This document shows positions 1 to 8,684 of a stretch of 48,378 nucleotides of DNA, one piece after another (the first letter of the stretch is position 1; each line of letters opens with the position of its first letter). The DNA comes from Balneolaceae bacterium (GTDB lineage: Bacteria > Bacteroidota > Rhodothermia > Balneolales > Balneolaceae), in the NCBI GenBank assembly GCA_020832285.1, contig JAFIFB010000130.1, positions 1-48,378 on the forward strand. The letters run 5' to 3'. A program made the translations under genes and the position numbers. The notes beneath the pieces were generated by a model. That model saw only the letters and a program-made list of their open reading frames with translations, was not told the DNA's origin and did no database searches.

Positions 1-287
1 GCGGTGGAGATACCCCTGAACATATCCTTGTATCCAGAATTGAAAATCTGGATGATGACTGGCACGACTGGCGGTTTACGGAACCGCAGACCGTTCTGAA
101 ACCTGAAAAAGATTATGAGGGCGTAAATGAACCGGTTGGAGTATCCCGATTTGGCGCGACTTATGATTTTGTTCATCAGCTTCGGGATCCGGCAATTTTT
201 GAGGAAGACGGCCGCTTGTATCTGCTCTATTCAACAGCCGGAGAATGGGCCATTGCCATCGCAGAGCTTAATTTTAAAGAAAAATAA
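1..287 (+). CDS. C-terminal end of a beta-propeller glycoside hydrolase-like protein (partial)
   Basis: The gene enters the window from the left. The frame with codons starting at position 3 is open to a TAA at 285-287 and gives about 94 residues. The visible part has the wording of the last blades of five-bladed beta-propeller glycosidases (GH43/GH117-like): an RDPAIF segment, then DGRLYLLYSTAG and a final strand EWAIAIAEL. In those families the Asp of an RDP motif lies near the sugar-binding cleft. The catalytic residues would be in the missing part. A lipoprotein sulfatase follows 57 bp downstream on the same strand, which fits processing of a sulfated polysaccharide. The family call is from motif wording only; a lyase or levanase-like propeller is also possible. 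Confidence 0.6.
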   Translation, partial: GGDTPEHILVSRIENLDDDWHDWRFTEPQTVLKPEKDYEGVNEPVGVSRFGATYDFVHQLRDPAIFEEDGRLYLLYSTAGEWAIAIAELNFKEK

Positions 288-344
288 CCTATTTACTACG
301 CTCCTAAAAAATATCATTAAAATTACAACTATGGTGCCATACTC

Positions 345-1748
345 ATGTCTAACAAAATAAGACTTCTTTCTTTTTCGCTTTTTATCATTTGTTTTGGATT
401 CACAATATTTGCCAGTTGCACAGAACAGGAAACCTCTGCGTCTGATGATGGCACTCAGCCCAACATTGTTCTCATCTTTTTAGATGATGCCGGTTTTGCC
501 GATTTTCAGCCCTTTGCCGAAACACGCTATCCCACACCCAATGTTCTGCGCCTGGCCGAAGAAGGCCGGAGTTTTTATAACTTTTATGTTCCCAGTGCGG
601 TCTGTTCGGCATCGCGTGCGGCCCTTTTGACAGGCACCTATCCCGAACGGAACAGGATGTTTGGTGCACATGCACCCCGTCAGCGCGGCCTGGATCCCGA
701 TTTTGTAACAATGGGTGAAATGCTGCAGGATCACGGGTATGTCACCGCCTCGTTTGGGAAATGGCATCTTGGTGATCAGGAAGATACACGTATGCATGTT
801 CGCGGCTTTGATGAAACCAGCGGCATCATGTATTCCAACGATATGTGGGCCGATCACCCCGAAAACCCGGAGTACTGGGGCCAGTGGCCGCTCCAGTACT
901 GGGAAAACGGAGTGGTTACCATCGATTCAGTAACAGCTGCCGATCAGCCACATTTTACCACCTGGTTCACTGAAGATTCTGTAGATTTTATCAACTCAAA
1001 CAGTGACCGTCCGTTCTTTTTATATGTGCCGCACCCCATGCCGCACGTCCCGCTTTTTGTAAGTGAAAAATTTGAAGGTGCTTCAGGCACCGGTATTTAT
1101 GGTGATGTGATGATGGAGCTGGATTGGTCGCTTGGGGAAATAATGGATGCACTGGAAGAGAACGGGGTGAAAGATAATACCATCGTTATTTTTACATCGG
1201 ATAACGGTCCCTGGCTTGCTTATGGAAATCACTCCGGCCAAACGCCCTACCGCGAGGGGAAAGGCACTTCATTTGACGGAGGCATCCGCAGCCCGCTGGT
1301 GATTTCGTATCCCGGTCATATCGATCCAAACACCGTTTCTCACGACACCTTTTTCTCCATCGACTTTCTGCCGACTTTGGCTGCACTTACAGGTGCCGAA
1401 CTGCCAGCCTACGAAATTGACGGCAAGGATGTTTGGGATCTGATCACAGGTGAAAACACTGAAAACCCACACGACTATTACGCTTTTATGTTCAATCAGG
1501 AACTACAAGGGGTGTTCAGCGGAGACGGCAAGTGGAAACTGGTACTGCCCCACAGTTACCGTACGGTCGTCAGAGGTGGAATCGACGGAGAAGCCGGCAT
1601 CTATCGCCAGGAACCAATTGAAGAACCCATGTTATTTGATATGGTACACGATCCCTACGAAAAAATAAATGTGATTGATGAGTATCCTGAAATCGCCAGT
1701 GAACTGATGGAGTACGCTGAGCAGCACAATCAGCAATTTTTTGAGTAA
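345..1748 (+). CDS. Lipoprotein type I (S1) sulfatase
   Basis: This is a formylglycine-dependent sulfatase of 467 residues, which would hydrolyse sulfate esters, probably on a polysaccharide or glycan. The signal sequence ends in a lipobox (IFASC, Cys25), so the protein should be lipid-anchored outside the cytoplasm. After NIVLIFLDDAGF (residues 40-51, metal-binding Asp pair) comes the C-S-A-S-R motif at 87-91. Cys87 is the residue that anaerobic-type sulfatase-maturing enzyme or FGE converts to formylglycine. Further family marks are GKWHLG, HPMPHVPLF and FTSDNGPW (metal and substrate site). The length is normal for the family. ATG 345 is chosen because it starts the signal peptide. It follows a beta-propeller hydrolase, so the two probably belong to one glycan-use cluster. 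It ends 11 bp from a convergent gene. The substrate cannot be read from sequence. Confidence 0.9.
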   Translation: MSNKIRLLSFSLFIICFGFTIFASCTEQETSASDDGTQPNIVLIFLDDAGFADFQPFAETRYPTPNVLRLAEEGRSFYNFYVPSAVCSASRAALLTGTYPERNRMFGAHAPRQRGLDPDFVTMGEMLQDHGYVTASFGKWHLGDQEDTRMHVRGFDETSGIMYSNDMWADHPENPEYWGQWPLQYWENGVVTIDSVTAADQPHFTTWFTEDSVDFINSNSDRPFFLYVPHPMPHVPLFVSEKFEGASGTGIYGDVMMELDWSLGEIMDALEENGVKDNTIVIFTSDNGPWLAYGNHSGQTPYREGKGTSFDGGIRSPLVISYPGHIDPNTVSHDTFFSIDFLPTLAALTGAELPAYEIDGKDVWDLITGENTENPHDYYAFMFNQELQGVFSGDGKWKLVLPHSYRTVVRGGIDGEAGIYRQEPIEEPMLFDMVHDPYEKINVIDEYPEIASELMEYAEQHNQQFFE

Positions 1749-1759
1749 CGGTGGCCGGG

Positions 1760-3973
1760 TTACTTGATGACGGCCATTTTCTGAATGTCCGTTACCTGGC
1801 CCGCAACAAAACGAACCAGGTAGGTGCCCGACGCAAAGTCAGCTGAGTACATCTGAACAAAATAGACTCCGGCAGACTGTTCTTCATTTACCAAGACAGC
1901 TACTCTTCTTCCGGTAATATCAAAAACGTCTATCAGTACATTTTCCTGCCCGGAAAGCTGGTAACGCAGAGTGGTTACGGAGTTAAACGGATTGGGATAG
2001 TTCGGGTTGATTTTGGTTTCACGCACCTCGGTAACGAACTGTTTTGTCGTGCTCCAGTCGCTTTGTCCGCCAATATTTCTGGAACGAACCCGCCAATAAT
2101 AAATAGTGGCAAATTCGAGAGGTGCGCTTTGGGAAAACGCGGGATCCGAAATGGTACTCTCAAATTCTACTTCGGAAAAATCTTCCCTCTTTGATATCTG
2201 GATTAAGTAACTCTCTGCCCTGTCACTCGGCTCCCAGGTGAACTGCGGATTGATTGAAACCTGATTCTGTGAATCAGACGGTGCATTTACCACTACAGGA
2301 TCCGGACGGCTGATGATTGTTTTAAATGACCATACCTGGCTCCAGTCACTTTCTCCCGCCCGGTTTATCGCACGCACACGCCAGAAATATTCCGTATAAA
2401 GTTCAAGAGATTGCGTACCGGAAAATACAGTTGTGGTCGAGTTTCTTACCACTACCAGTTCGGAAAAATCTTCTGATTTTGAGATTTGAACTTCATAGCT
2501 GTCGGCTCTTTCATTTGGCTGCCAGCGCAGTTGTAAACCGGGACGGTGGTCTCCGCTTCCTTCAGCAGGTGACTGAAGAGTTACTTGAGACGGCAGTTCT
2601 ATAAAAGTTGTAAATCTCCAAACCGGGCTCCAGTTGCTATTTCCGTCAGCGCTTAATGCACGTACTCTCCAAAAATAGAGAGTATTAGTATCAAGCTCAT
2701 GTTGAAGTGTAAACAAGGTTCCGGTAATCGATTCGCTGGCTATCTGGTCAGTAAAATTGAAATCGCGCGCGATTTGGAGATGGTATCCCTGGGCTCCGCT
2801 CACACTGTTCCAGGATAATTCAGGTAATCGATCAATATCCATGGCTGCATTCGCAGGCAAAGAGAGTGTTGGCCGCTGCAAGGCCAAATCGTCTTCAAGC
2901 AGTTCAATGCAGCTTGGTCCGAGAGGCCATCCCATATCATCAAGTATACCACAAAACACGGGCCCCGGGCTGTGGATAGCAAGTGCCTGGTCAATCACAG
3001 GCCTCATCAACGCATTTTCTGTATTGGCAAAAAACTGCCGGTCAAGATGAGAAAAGGATGAACCTTGTGTAAATACACCGGGAGCAAATAACGGGATCCG
3101 TTCTCCATCAAGGGCAAATTCAGCCTCCGCACCATTAAAAAAGACACCGCCTTCCCTGCCGGTGAGTGCATCATATAATCTGATTGAAGATTTAGGATAA
3201 ATTTCTTCATCCATAAGGATATCAAATCGACCGTCCACAGCAAACAGATCGTAAACAATCGGAAGCCCGGCTGTCCCGATCCCCCAAGTAGCAGTCTGGT
3301 TCGACGGGAATCCTCTCATACTTCCGGAAAAACCCAGTCCATGGCCCAATTCATGCAAAATTACAGTAACCAGATCAATCTGGTTAGATGGAGGGTCGGC
3401 ATCAGTTCCGAAATACCATCGGTTGAATTCACAGTTGATGTTAACGATGATGTCAAAATTTACTTCACCTTCTTCAACAACAAAATCGGTTCCTGTTATT
3501 GCACTGGCCAGGGCAATCGGGTAAAATACATCTCTTTTAATAGGGCCAAAATCCTGGCCAAAAGCGTAATAAATTGCCGGGCCGGCACTACCAAGCACAC
3601 TTTGCTCCTGTTCAACCCAGTTGGCTTCTACACGGACAGGGATATCCGAACGGATATAATTGGACCATATCTGTACACTGTGTTCAAAAGCCTGTCTTGC
3701 CTGTCCGGGCCACGTACTGCCACTGCAGTTGCTTCTGTAACTGACCTGAAATGTACTGGCTGACTCGGCATGAGGAATTTTGGCTCGTAATTCAAGTGGT
3801 TTATATCGGTAGTGGGCGTTAATGTCGGTTGGATCTAATGAACAAATTTGCCCAAACTCTTCGGGTGGGATGATATAGGAGCGATCAGGCTGTAATTGTT
3901 GTGCAAAAGAAGCTGTAAAAGCAATAAAAGTTATGCTTTTGAATAATAATAGTACAGCAAGCTTCTTTACCAT
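1760..3973 (-). CDS. Secreted metalloprotease-like protein with three Fn3-like modules and a T9SS sorting domain
   Basis: This is a 737-residue secreted protein. It has a signal peptide (1-24, ending SFAQ) and a zinc-protease-like N-terminal half with HELGHGLGFSG (His207, Glu208, His211). Three Fn3-like repeats follow (about 370-460, 470-560 and 565-650), each with a FWRVRA or YWRVRS strand and a closing W-S-x-x-x-F-x-T. A type IX secretion C-terminal domain begins at NPNYPNPFN (about 655-737), so the product should cross the outer membrane by T9SS and be released or anchored. The zinc motif is HExxHxxGxxG: the third ligand that metzincins place as H or D at the last position is a Gly here. 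A paralogue lies at 26972-28699, with the same start (C-x-LDPTD), catalytic and GSSFSH segments but no Fn3 modules. It is transcribed alone. Confidence 0.82.
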   Translation of the reverse strand: MVKKLAVLLLFKSITFIAFTASFAQQLQPDRSYIIPPEEFGQICSLDPTDINAHYRYKPLELRAKIPHAESASTFQVSYRSNCSGSTWPGQARQAFEHSVQIWSNYIRSDIPVRVEANWVEQEQSVLGSAGPAIYYAFGQDFGPIKRDVFYPIALASAITGTDFVVEEGEVNFDIIVNINCEFNRWYFGTDADPPSNQIDLVTVILHELGHGLGFSGSMRGFPSNQTATWGIGTAGLPIVYDLFAVDGRFDILMDEEIYPKSSIRLYDALTGREGGVFFNGAEAEFALDGERIPLFAPGVFTQGSSFSHLDRQFFANTENALMRPVIDQALAIHSPGPVFCGILDDMGWPLGPSCIELLEDDLALQRPTLSLPANAAMDIDRLPELSWNSVSGAQGYHLQIARDFNFTDQIASESITGTLFTLQHELDTNTLYFWRVRALSADGNSNWSPVWRFTTFIELPSQVTLQSPAEGSGDHRPGLQLRWQPNERADSYEVQISKSEDFSELVVVRNSTTTVFSGTQSLELYTEYFWRVRAINRAGESDWSQVWSFKTIISRPDPVVVNAPSDSQNQVSINPQFTWEPSDRAESYLIQISKREDFSEVEFESTISDPAFSQSAPLEFATIYYWRVRSRNIGGQSDWSTTKQFVTEVRETKINPNYPNPFNSVTTLRYQLSGQENVLIDVFDITGRRVAVLVNEEQSAGVYFVQMYSADFASGTYLVRFVAGQVTDIQKMAVIK

Positions 3974-4507
3974 GATTCAATATTACTGAATGTACAAACT
4001 GAACAGCACTCAATTACGTAAGAAAATATATTTTTCTTAAACGGATCAGAAAAAATAATCGCACGCTGCATAGCGAACTTTATGACAGAAAGTGGAAATT
4101 TGACAAAGGCGGGAACACAAATTAAATCAGAAGAAAGGCACTTTTGCAGAGACTTGAACAATAATTAATGAACTGCATTTGATTACGCAGGTTCTTATAA
4201 AAGTTTGTGAATGCCCCATATCTTCTCTGAAAAGATGAGGGGCTTTCTCCAAACTTATTCTATCCCGGATATCTCACAGTAAATATACTAAATAAAGTAT
4301 AAATTATTGATATATGATGCTTTATGATCCAAGTTTTGGGTCTATGAAAATAACACCCTGTTTTTCTGCGACATTTTCCCCTCACCTGCGTTGAAAATAA
4401 AATTGCGTGCTCAACGTACTCAGGTACGTTTCAGCTGCCATTTTATCTTCGCCTTGCTGAGGAAAAAATCTCTTGGTGAGAAATCCGGGCTATCCGGGCT
4501 ATCTTCC
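3974..4507. other. Intergenic region, 534 bp
   Basis: I see no credible gene here; the short reading frames lack family resemblance. It separates two minus-strand genes, so it holds the 3' end of the helicase transcript and the promoter of the metalloprotease gene. A hairpin lies at 4213-4243 (listed separately). Near 4483-4502 an ATCCGGGCT unit occurs twice in tandem. Confidence 0.6.
4213..4243. terminator. Hairpin, possible factor-independent terminator
   Basis: GCCCC (4213-4217) pairs with GGGGC (4239-4243), and inside it ATCTT (4220-4224) pairs with AAGAT (4232-4236) across a two-base mismatch. It lies 265 bp past the helicase stop on the minus strand. The only T-rich stretch (TTTCT) is on the plus-strand side, so termination of the helicase transcript is uncertain. 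It could equally be a processing or stability hairpin. Confidence 0.4.
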
Positions 4508-5797
4508 TCACGCCTCTACTTTCATTTTAAAAAGAGCCGCAGCAATTTCAATGGGTGTAAAATCTTCTTCAGCAAGGGGTTCAAGCTGTTCAATATAGGT
4601 TCGCAACCCACCAGCCTGCAGGGTCTCTACAACTTCATCAATATGGCTGTCCATCATCGATAACTGCACTTCCTTTTTGGATGGCATGGGAAGTGGCTTC
4701 AGACGAGTCCGGATCATTTTTTCAATAAAGCGTATACTTTTCATTTTCCTTCCGGATGTAAAGGTAATAGCCATCCCCTTTCGCCCGGCACGTCCAGTTC
4801 TCCCAATCCGGTGGACATAATATTCGGGATCGTTAGGAATATCGTAGTTGAAAACCACATCAATCTCATCCACATCCAGCCCGCGCGCTGCCACATCGGT
4901 TGCAACCAGTACATCAATTTTTCCGTTTCTGAATTTATTCATCACTTTGTCGCGAACGTTTTGGCGCATATCACCGTGAAGTGCATCAGACGAGAATCCT
5001 CTTGCCTGAAGTTCCTGAACCAGCGAATCGCACTTCCGTTTGGTGTTACAAAATATCAGCGAGAGTTTAAAATTGCCCATATCCATTACACGGGATACAG
5101 CTTCAGTTCGAACCGAATCACGCACTTCCATGAAATATTGGTCGATACCCGCCGCAGTTTCAGTTTTACCCTCCACTTTTACCATCTCCGGATTATTCAT
5201 CCATTTGTTCATGATGTTTCGGATGGTTTTAGGAACCGTTGCTGAAAACATTACCGTTTGTGATTTTCCTTTACTGAAGCTCAGAATTTCTTCGAGATCC
5301 TCACGAAATCCCATGTTGAGCATTTCATCAGCTTCGTCCAGCACTACCAATTCCAGGCTGCCAAGTTTCAGTGTTCCGCGTTTTAGGTGATCGATCACCC
5401 TTCCCGGCGTTCCTACAACAATCTGTGCCCCTTTTTTCAAAGCTTTTAACTGTCGGCTGATGGGCTGACCGCCGTAAACGGGAACGGTAAATACACCATT
5501 AGTATATTTGGCAAGTTTAATCAGCTCACCCGTTACCTGGATGGCCAGTTCACGGGTCGGACACAAAATAAGAACGCTCGGTGTTTTAGAACCTTTGTTG
5601 GCCATCTGTATAGCCGGAATACCAAATGCGGCGGTCTTACCCGTTCCTGTCTGAGCGTGGCCAACCACGTCACTGCCTGATAAAATGAGGGGGATGCACC
5701 GCCCTTGAATAGAAGTAGGTGCTTCAAAACCCATGTTTTGTATAGCTTTTTGAATTTCAGGCTGAATATTTAGCTCTGAAAAAGAATAATTTTTCAT
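4508..5797 (-). CDS. DEAD-box ATP-dependent RNA helicase
   Basis: This is a cytoplasmic RNA helicase of 429 residues that unwinds short RNA duplexes during ribosome assembly, RNA decay or cold adaptation. All core motifs are present in order: Q motif (GFEAPTSIQ), motif I AQTGTGKT (48-55), Ia PTRELA, Ib TPGR, II DEAD (154-157), III SAT (185-187), IV LIFCNTK, V ATDVAARGLDV and VI HRIGRTGR (329-336). The C-terminal tail after the second RecA domain is about 75 residues, has no RNA-binding DbpA domain and is not basic, so DeaD/CsdA in the strict sense is less likely than a RhlE-like or generic enzyme. I use ATG 5797 because the frame extends upstream only to a TTG. It is not in an operon. Confidence 0.95.
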   Translation of the reverse strand: MKNYSFSELNIQPEIQKAIQNMGFEAPTSIQGRCIPLILSGSDVVGHAQTGTGKTAAFGIPAIQMANKGSKTPSVLILCPTRELAIQVTGELIKLAKYTNGVFTVPVYGGQPISRQLKALKKGAQIVVGTPGRVIDHLKRGTLKLGSLELVVLDEADEMLNMGFREDLEEILSFSKGKSQTVMFSATVPKTIRNIMNKWMNNPEMVKVEGKTETAAGIDQYFMEVRDSVRTEAVSRVMDMGNFKLSLIFCNTKRKCDSLVQELQARGFSSDALHGDMRQNVRDKVMNKFRNGKIDVLVATDVAARGLDVDEIDVVFNYDIPNDPEYYVHRIGRTGRAGRKGMAITFTSGRKMKSIRFIEKMIRTRLKPLPMPSKKEVQLSMMDSHIDEVVETLQAGGLRTYIEQLEPLAEEDFTPIEIAAALFKMKVEA

Positions 5798-6106
5798 GTA
5801 AAAAATTGAATTGATCAAACTGTTCGGGATGTCCGATGTATTGTAAATAATGAATACAAAGAACAGATCGACTTACCGGGCTTTCCGATACTCTCGATTC
5901 GGTTATACGTATAACAGAGAACAGCTTTGTTATGATTATAAATTCTGTCGGTATCCACGCGCATTACTCTGCTCTTGTTATTGTGCCGAAAAATTTCAGG
6001 CCAAAAGCGCGTTTTACAAACATTCAGAAGAGAACTTCCTGAAGAGAGGCAAAATCAGAATCGGATGGATCTAACGTCAGTTAATGGCGCACAAGATACG
6101 GATAAT

Positions 6107-6133
6107 TTTCGGATTTCGAATATGAATCCGAAA
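6107..6133. repeat. Hairpin with 9-bp perfect stem
   Basis: TTTCGGATT (6107-6115) is the exact reverse complement of AATCCGAAA (6125-6133), with a 9-base loop. No T-run follows on either strand, so it does not look like a terminator. Operator or mobile-repeat remnant are both possible. Confidence 0.6.
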
Positions 6134-6208
6134 CATTCTTCGAAAAATAAACTTTGAATAATGTTAACAAAATAATCAGAAACCCTAATTTTGAATACAT
6201 TTCTTAAC

Positions 6209-6225
6209 TTGAATAAATTATTCAA
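6209..6225. repeat. 17-bp perfect palindrome
   Basis: TTGAATAA (6209-6216) and TTATTCAA (6218-6225) are exact inverted copies around one A. Size and symmetry suit a dimeric repressor site between the divergent helicase and ispH promoters. It is AT-rich, so chance is not excluded. Confidence 0.45.
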
Positions 6226-6291
6226 ATTGAGAATAGTACGGGGATAAATAATACTCAATAAGAGGCCGTCTCATCCGGGGCAAGTCTGCGA

Positions 6292-6432
6292 GTTTCTTTG
6301 AATAAGTTCGTATCTTAGAAACAGTATGTGTTTAGCGGTTCGAATCAACCAACCTGACAGCGACCGCAGCGTCCAGAGCACTCTGTCAGGTCGCTAAACC
6401 GATACGTTATACGAAAACAGATTCAAAGAAAC
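6292..6432. repeat. 141-bp nested imperfect palindrome upstream of ispH
   Basis: Four pairs of exact inverted arms are nested in order: 6292-6303 with 6421-6432 (12 bp, GTTTCTTTGAAT), 6307-6313 with 6409-6415 (TTCGTAT), 6331-6337 with 6392-6398 (TTTAGCG), and 6352-6360 with 6383-6391 (ACCTGACAG). Together this makes 35 paired bases around one axis. An alternative inner pairing exists (AGCGACC 6359-6365 with GGTCGCT 6389-6395). It ends 94 bp before the ispH ATG. It may be a MITE-like non-autonomous element or a structured 5' leader; I cannot tell which. Confidence 0.75.
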
Positions 6433-6526
6433 AGGTTGAACGCAATTATTTTCTGCTAACGTGTGTTAATTTGATTCCTTCAGCATTTGATAATTCTGAG
6501 TTCAACATTTGACATTTAAACATTCT

Positions 6527-7780
6527 ATGGCCCGCAAAGAGTTTGACATCCCGGCAATGTACCAGTCCCCTGTCATCCGAAAGGTGAAAGAGGCTAACCA
6601 AATTACCGATCCCCGTAAAAAAGATCTTGCCCCCACCGAACTGGATTTCGGGCCGGTTTCCTTTTTAATCCCCCGACATTTCGGTTTTTGCTACGGTGTG
6701 GAAAACGCAATCGACATTGCCTATCGTACCGTCGAGGAGAACCCCGGCAGAGACATCTACCTGCTCAGTGAGATGATTCACAATCCCACGGTTAATGAAG
6801 ATCTCCAAAAAAGAGGTGTCAGGTTTTTATATGAAACCGATGGCACCGAACGCATTCCCATCAACTCACTCGACTCGGATGATATCGTTATTGTGCCCGC
6901 TTTCGGAACTACACTTGAAATTCAGGAGAAGCTTCAGCAGCGGGGCATTGACCCTTATCAGTACAACACCACATGCCCATTTGTAGAGAAAGTGTGGAGA
7001 CGCGGAAATCAGCTCGGGAAAAAAGGATACAGCCTGGTAATTCATGGAAAACACCGCCATGAAGAGACGAGAGCCACTTTTTCACACAGCGCCGATCATT
7101 CTCCGGTTGTTGTGGTTTTGAACCCTGAAGAAGCCCAAATCCTGGCTGATATCCTCACTGAAAAACGGCCAATTGAAGAGTTTGACACCTATTTCGGCTA
7201 TAAAAGCACCAAAGGTTTCAACCCTTTAAAAGATCTCGAGTACTTTGGAGTAATTAACCAAACGACCATGCTTGCTACCGAAACACAGGAAGTGATAGAA
7301 ATTCTGAAAAAAGCAGCTGCCGAACGGTTTGGACAGGAAAATGTACTTAACCATTTTGCCGACACCTCTGATACGCTCTGCTATGCAACGAACGAAAATC
7401 AGTCAGCCACTTATGCACTTGCCGGAGCAAAACCGGATATCGCCATTGTTGTTGGCGGTTACAACTCTTCCAACACCATGCATCTGGTAGAAATTCTGGA
7501 ACATCACTGCCCTACATTTCATATTCGTGATGCGGGTGAGTTCGACAGCCCTTCAGAAATACACCACTTCGACCAGTGGAAAAAAGAGGTCTTAATTACA
7601 GAAAACTGGCTTCCTGTTGAACAAAAGCGATTGCGAATTGCCATTACTTCCGGCGCCTCTTGCCCAGATGTACTGGTCGATGAAGTTTTGCTTAAAGTGC
7701 TCTCATTTTATCCTGATGCGAAAGATGTGGAAACCGTAATCAAACCGTATGAAGAAAAAGGGGTTGAAGAAACCGGATGA
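6527..7780 (+). CDS. ispH: 4-hydroxy-3-methylbut-2-enyl diphosphate reductase (IspH/LytB)
   Basis: This enzyme makes IPP and DMAPP from HMBPP in the last step of the non-mevalonate (MEP) isoprenoid pathway, using a [4Fe-4S] cluster in the cytoplasm. The three cluster cysteines are visible: Cys55 in FGFCYGVENA, Cys150 in NTTCPFVEKV and Cys285 in DTLCYATNENQ. Substrate-site histidines appear in SEMIHNPTVN and GKHRHEE. With 417 residues it is the long form seen in cyanobacteria, plants and this bacterial group (E. coli IspH has 316), with an extra 50-residue N-terminus. I take ATG 6527; the frame also allows a TTG at 6509. There are no operon partners, and a large nested palindrome lies just upstream. 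Confidence 0.96.
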   Translation: MARKEFDIPAMYQSPVIRKVKEANQITDPRKKDLAPTELDFGPVSFLIPRHFGFCYGVENAIDIAYRTVEENPGRDIYLLSEMIHNPTVNEDLQKRGVRFLYETDGTERIPINSLDSDDIVIVPAFGTTLEIQEKLQQRGIDPYQYNTTCPFVEKVWRRGNQLGKKGYSLVIHGKHRHEETRATFSHSADHSPVVVVLNPEEAQILADILTEKRPIEEFDTYFGYKSTKGFNPLKDLEYFGVINQTTMLATETQEVIEILKKAAAERFGQENVLNHFADTSDTLCYATNENQSATYALAGAKPDIAIVVGGYNSSNTMHLVEILEHHCPTFHIRDAGEFDSPSEIHHFDQWKKEVLITENWLPVEQKRLRIAITSGASCPDVLVDEVLLKVLSFYPDAKDVETVIKPYEEKGVEETG

Positions 7781-7939
7781 TTTTTAAAAAAATGGCAGAG
7801 TTCTACTCAATGTGAAACCTGACCGCTATCATTAAAATACCAGTGGACAATTTTTTCCAATAGTTTTCTGAAATCCCCTTAAAACATAGAATTATTTTTC
7901 GATTAAGAAGCCCTTTTATCAAGCGTAAAAACAGAATTC

Positions 7940-8674
7940 ATGAGCTTTAAAACAGTTTCCACTTCTCATTCAAAATGGCTGACTGTTGGTCTTCTTTTTT
8001 TTGCTTTCTTGATCGGTTCATGCAGTCCCAGCGAACCACCCCCTGAACCGGAAGAATTGACTCTTGAATACCTGATGTCCCTGTCCGACGAAGAGTTGAT
8101 GGAACGCGACAGCGATGGGGACGGCCTCTCCGACTACGACGAAATCTATATCTACGGCACGGATCCCCTCAACCCTGATACTGATGGTGACGGCCTTACC
8201 GACTATGAAGAAATTTACGTTTATGGCACTGATCCTCTGAACCCTGACACTGATGGCGATGGATTCAGCGACGGCCAGGAAGTGGAGATGGGAACAGATC
8301 CGCTCGATCCGTCCGATCCCCCCTTTATTCGAAAAAATGAACTCCATACCATCTATTTTGAACCGAACAGCTACGATATTTCTGATGAAGCTTCCGAACT
8401 CCTTCTCGAAAATGTGGAGAAATTAAACCATGCAGTTGAGTTCAGTTTACAAGTGAACGGCAATGCACCCGATGAAGAACTGGCACTGAAACGAGCCGAT
8501 GCCATCGTTGCCTTCTATCTTGAGCAGGGTATATCACATGAACGAATAATATCATCTGGTATTGAAGCTGATGCAGACAGTTGCGAAGAAAACACGAATT
8601 CCTCCAATTGCAAAAAAAGTCAACGCGGAGAGTCTGTCCCCATCAATCCCCATCCTTTCGCTCCGGAATTCTGA
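7940..8674 (+). CDS. OmpA-like lipoprotein with calcium-binding thrombospondin type 3 repeats
   Basis: This is a 244-residue outer-membrane lipoprotein. The signal sequence ends at a lipobox (LIGSC, Cys28). After a proline/glutamate-rich linker come about three thrombospondin type 3 calcium repeats (D-x-D-x-D-G motifs such as [18 protein letters not shown] and DTDGDGFSD, roughly residues 56-120). The C-terminal half (about 130-235) resembles the OmpA peptidoglycan-binding fold: [13 protein letters not shown], a long helix, [18 protein letters not shown] and a GI-containing strand. The fold is divergent and its last strand (SQRGESVPI) is less canonical than the usual N-R-R-V. The likely role is holding the outer membrane to the cell wall. 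The gene is monocistronic and its stop is 10 bp from a convergent gene. Confidence 0.85.
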   Translation: MSFKTVSTSHSKWLTVGLLFFAFLIGSCSPSEPPPEPEELTLEYLMSLSDEELMERDSDGDGLSDYDEIYIYGTDPLNPDTDGDGLTDYEEIYVYGTDPLNPDTDGDGFSDGQEVEMGTDPLDPSDPPFIRKNELHTIYFEPNSYDISDEASELLLENVEKLNHAVEFSLQVNGNAPDEELALKRADAIVAFYLEQGISHERIISSGIEADADSCEENTNSSNCKKSQRGESVPINPHPFAPEF

Positions 8675-8684
8675 CTAAATTTCA

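Larger units (their letters stand above)
5798..6526. other. Divergent intergenic region, 729 bp, rich in inverted repeats
   Basis: This lies between the divergent helicase and ispH genes and holds no convincing gene. It is AT-rich and contains three separate inverted repeats listed on their own: a 9-bp-stem hairpin at 6107-6133, a 17-bp palindrome at 6209-6225, and a 141-bp nested imperfect palindrome at 6292-6432. Promoters for both neighbours must be here, but I cannot place them with confidence. Confidence 0.65.
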
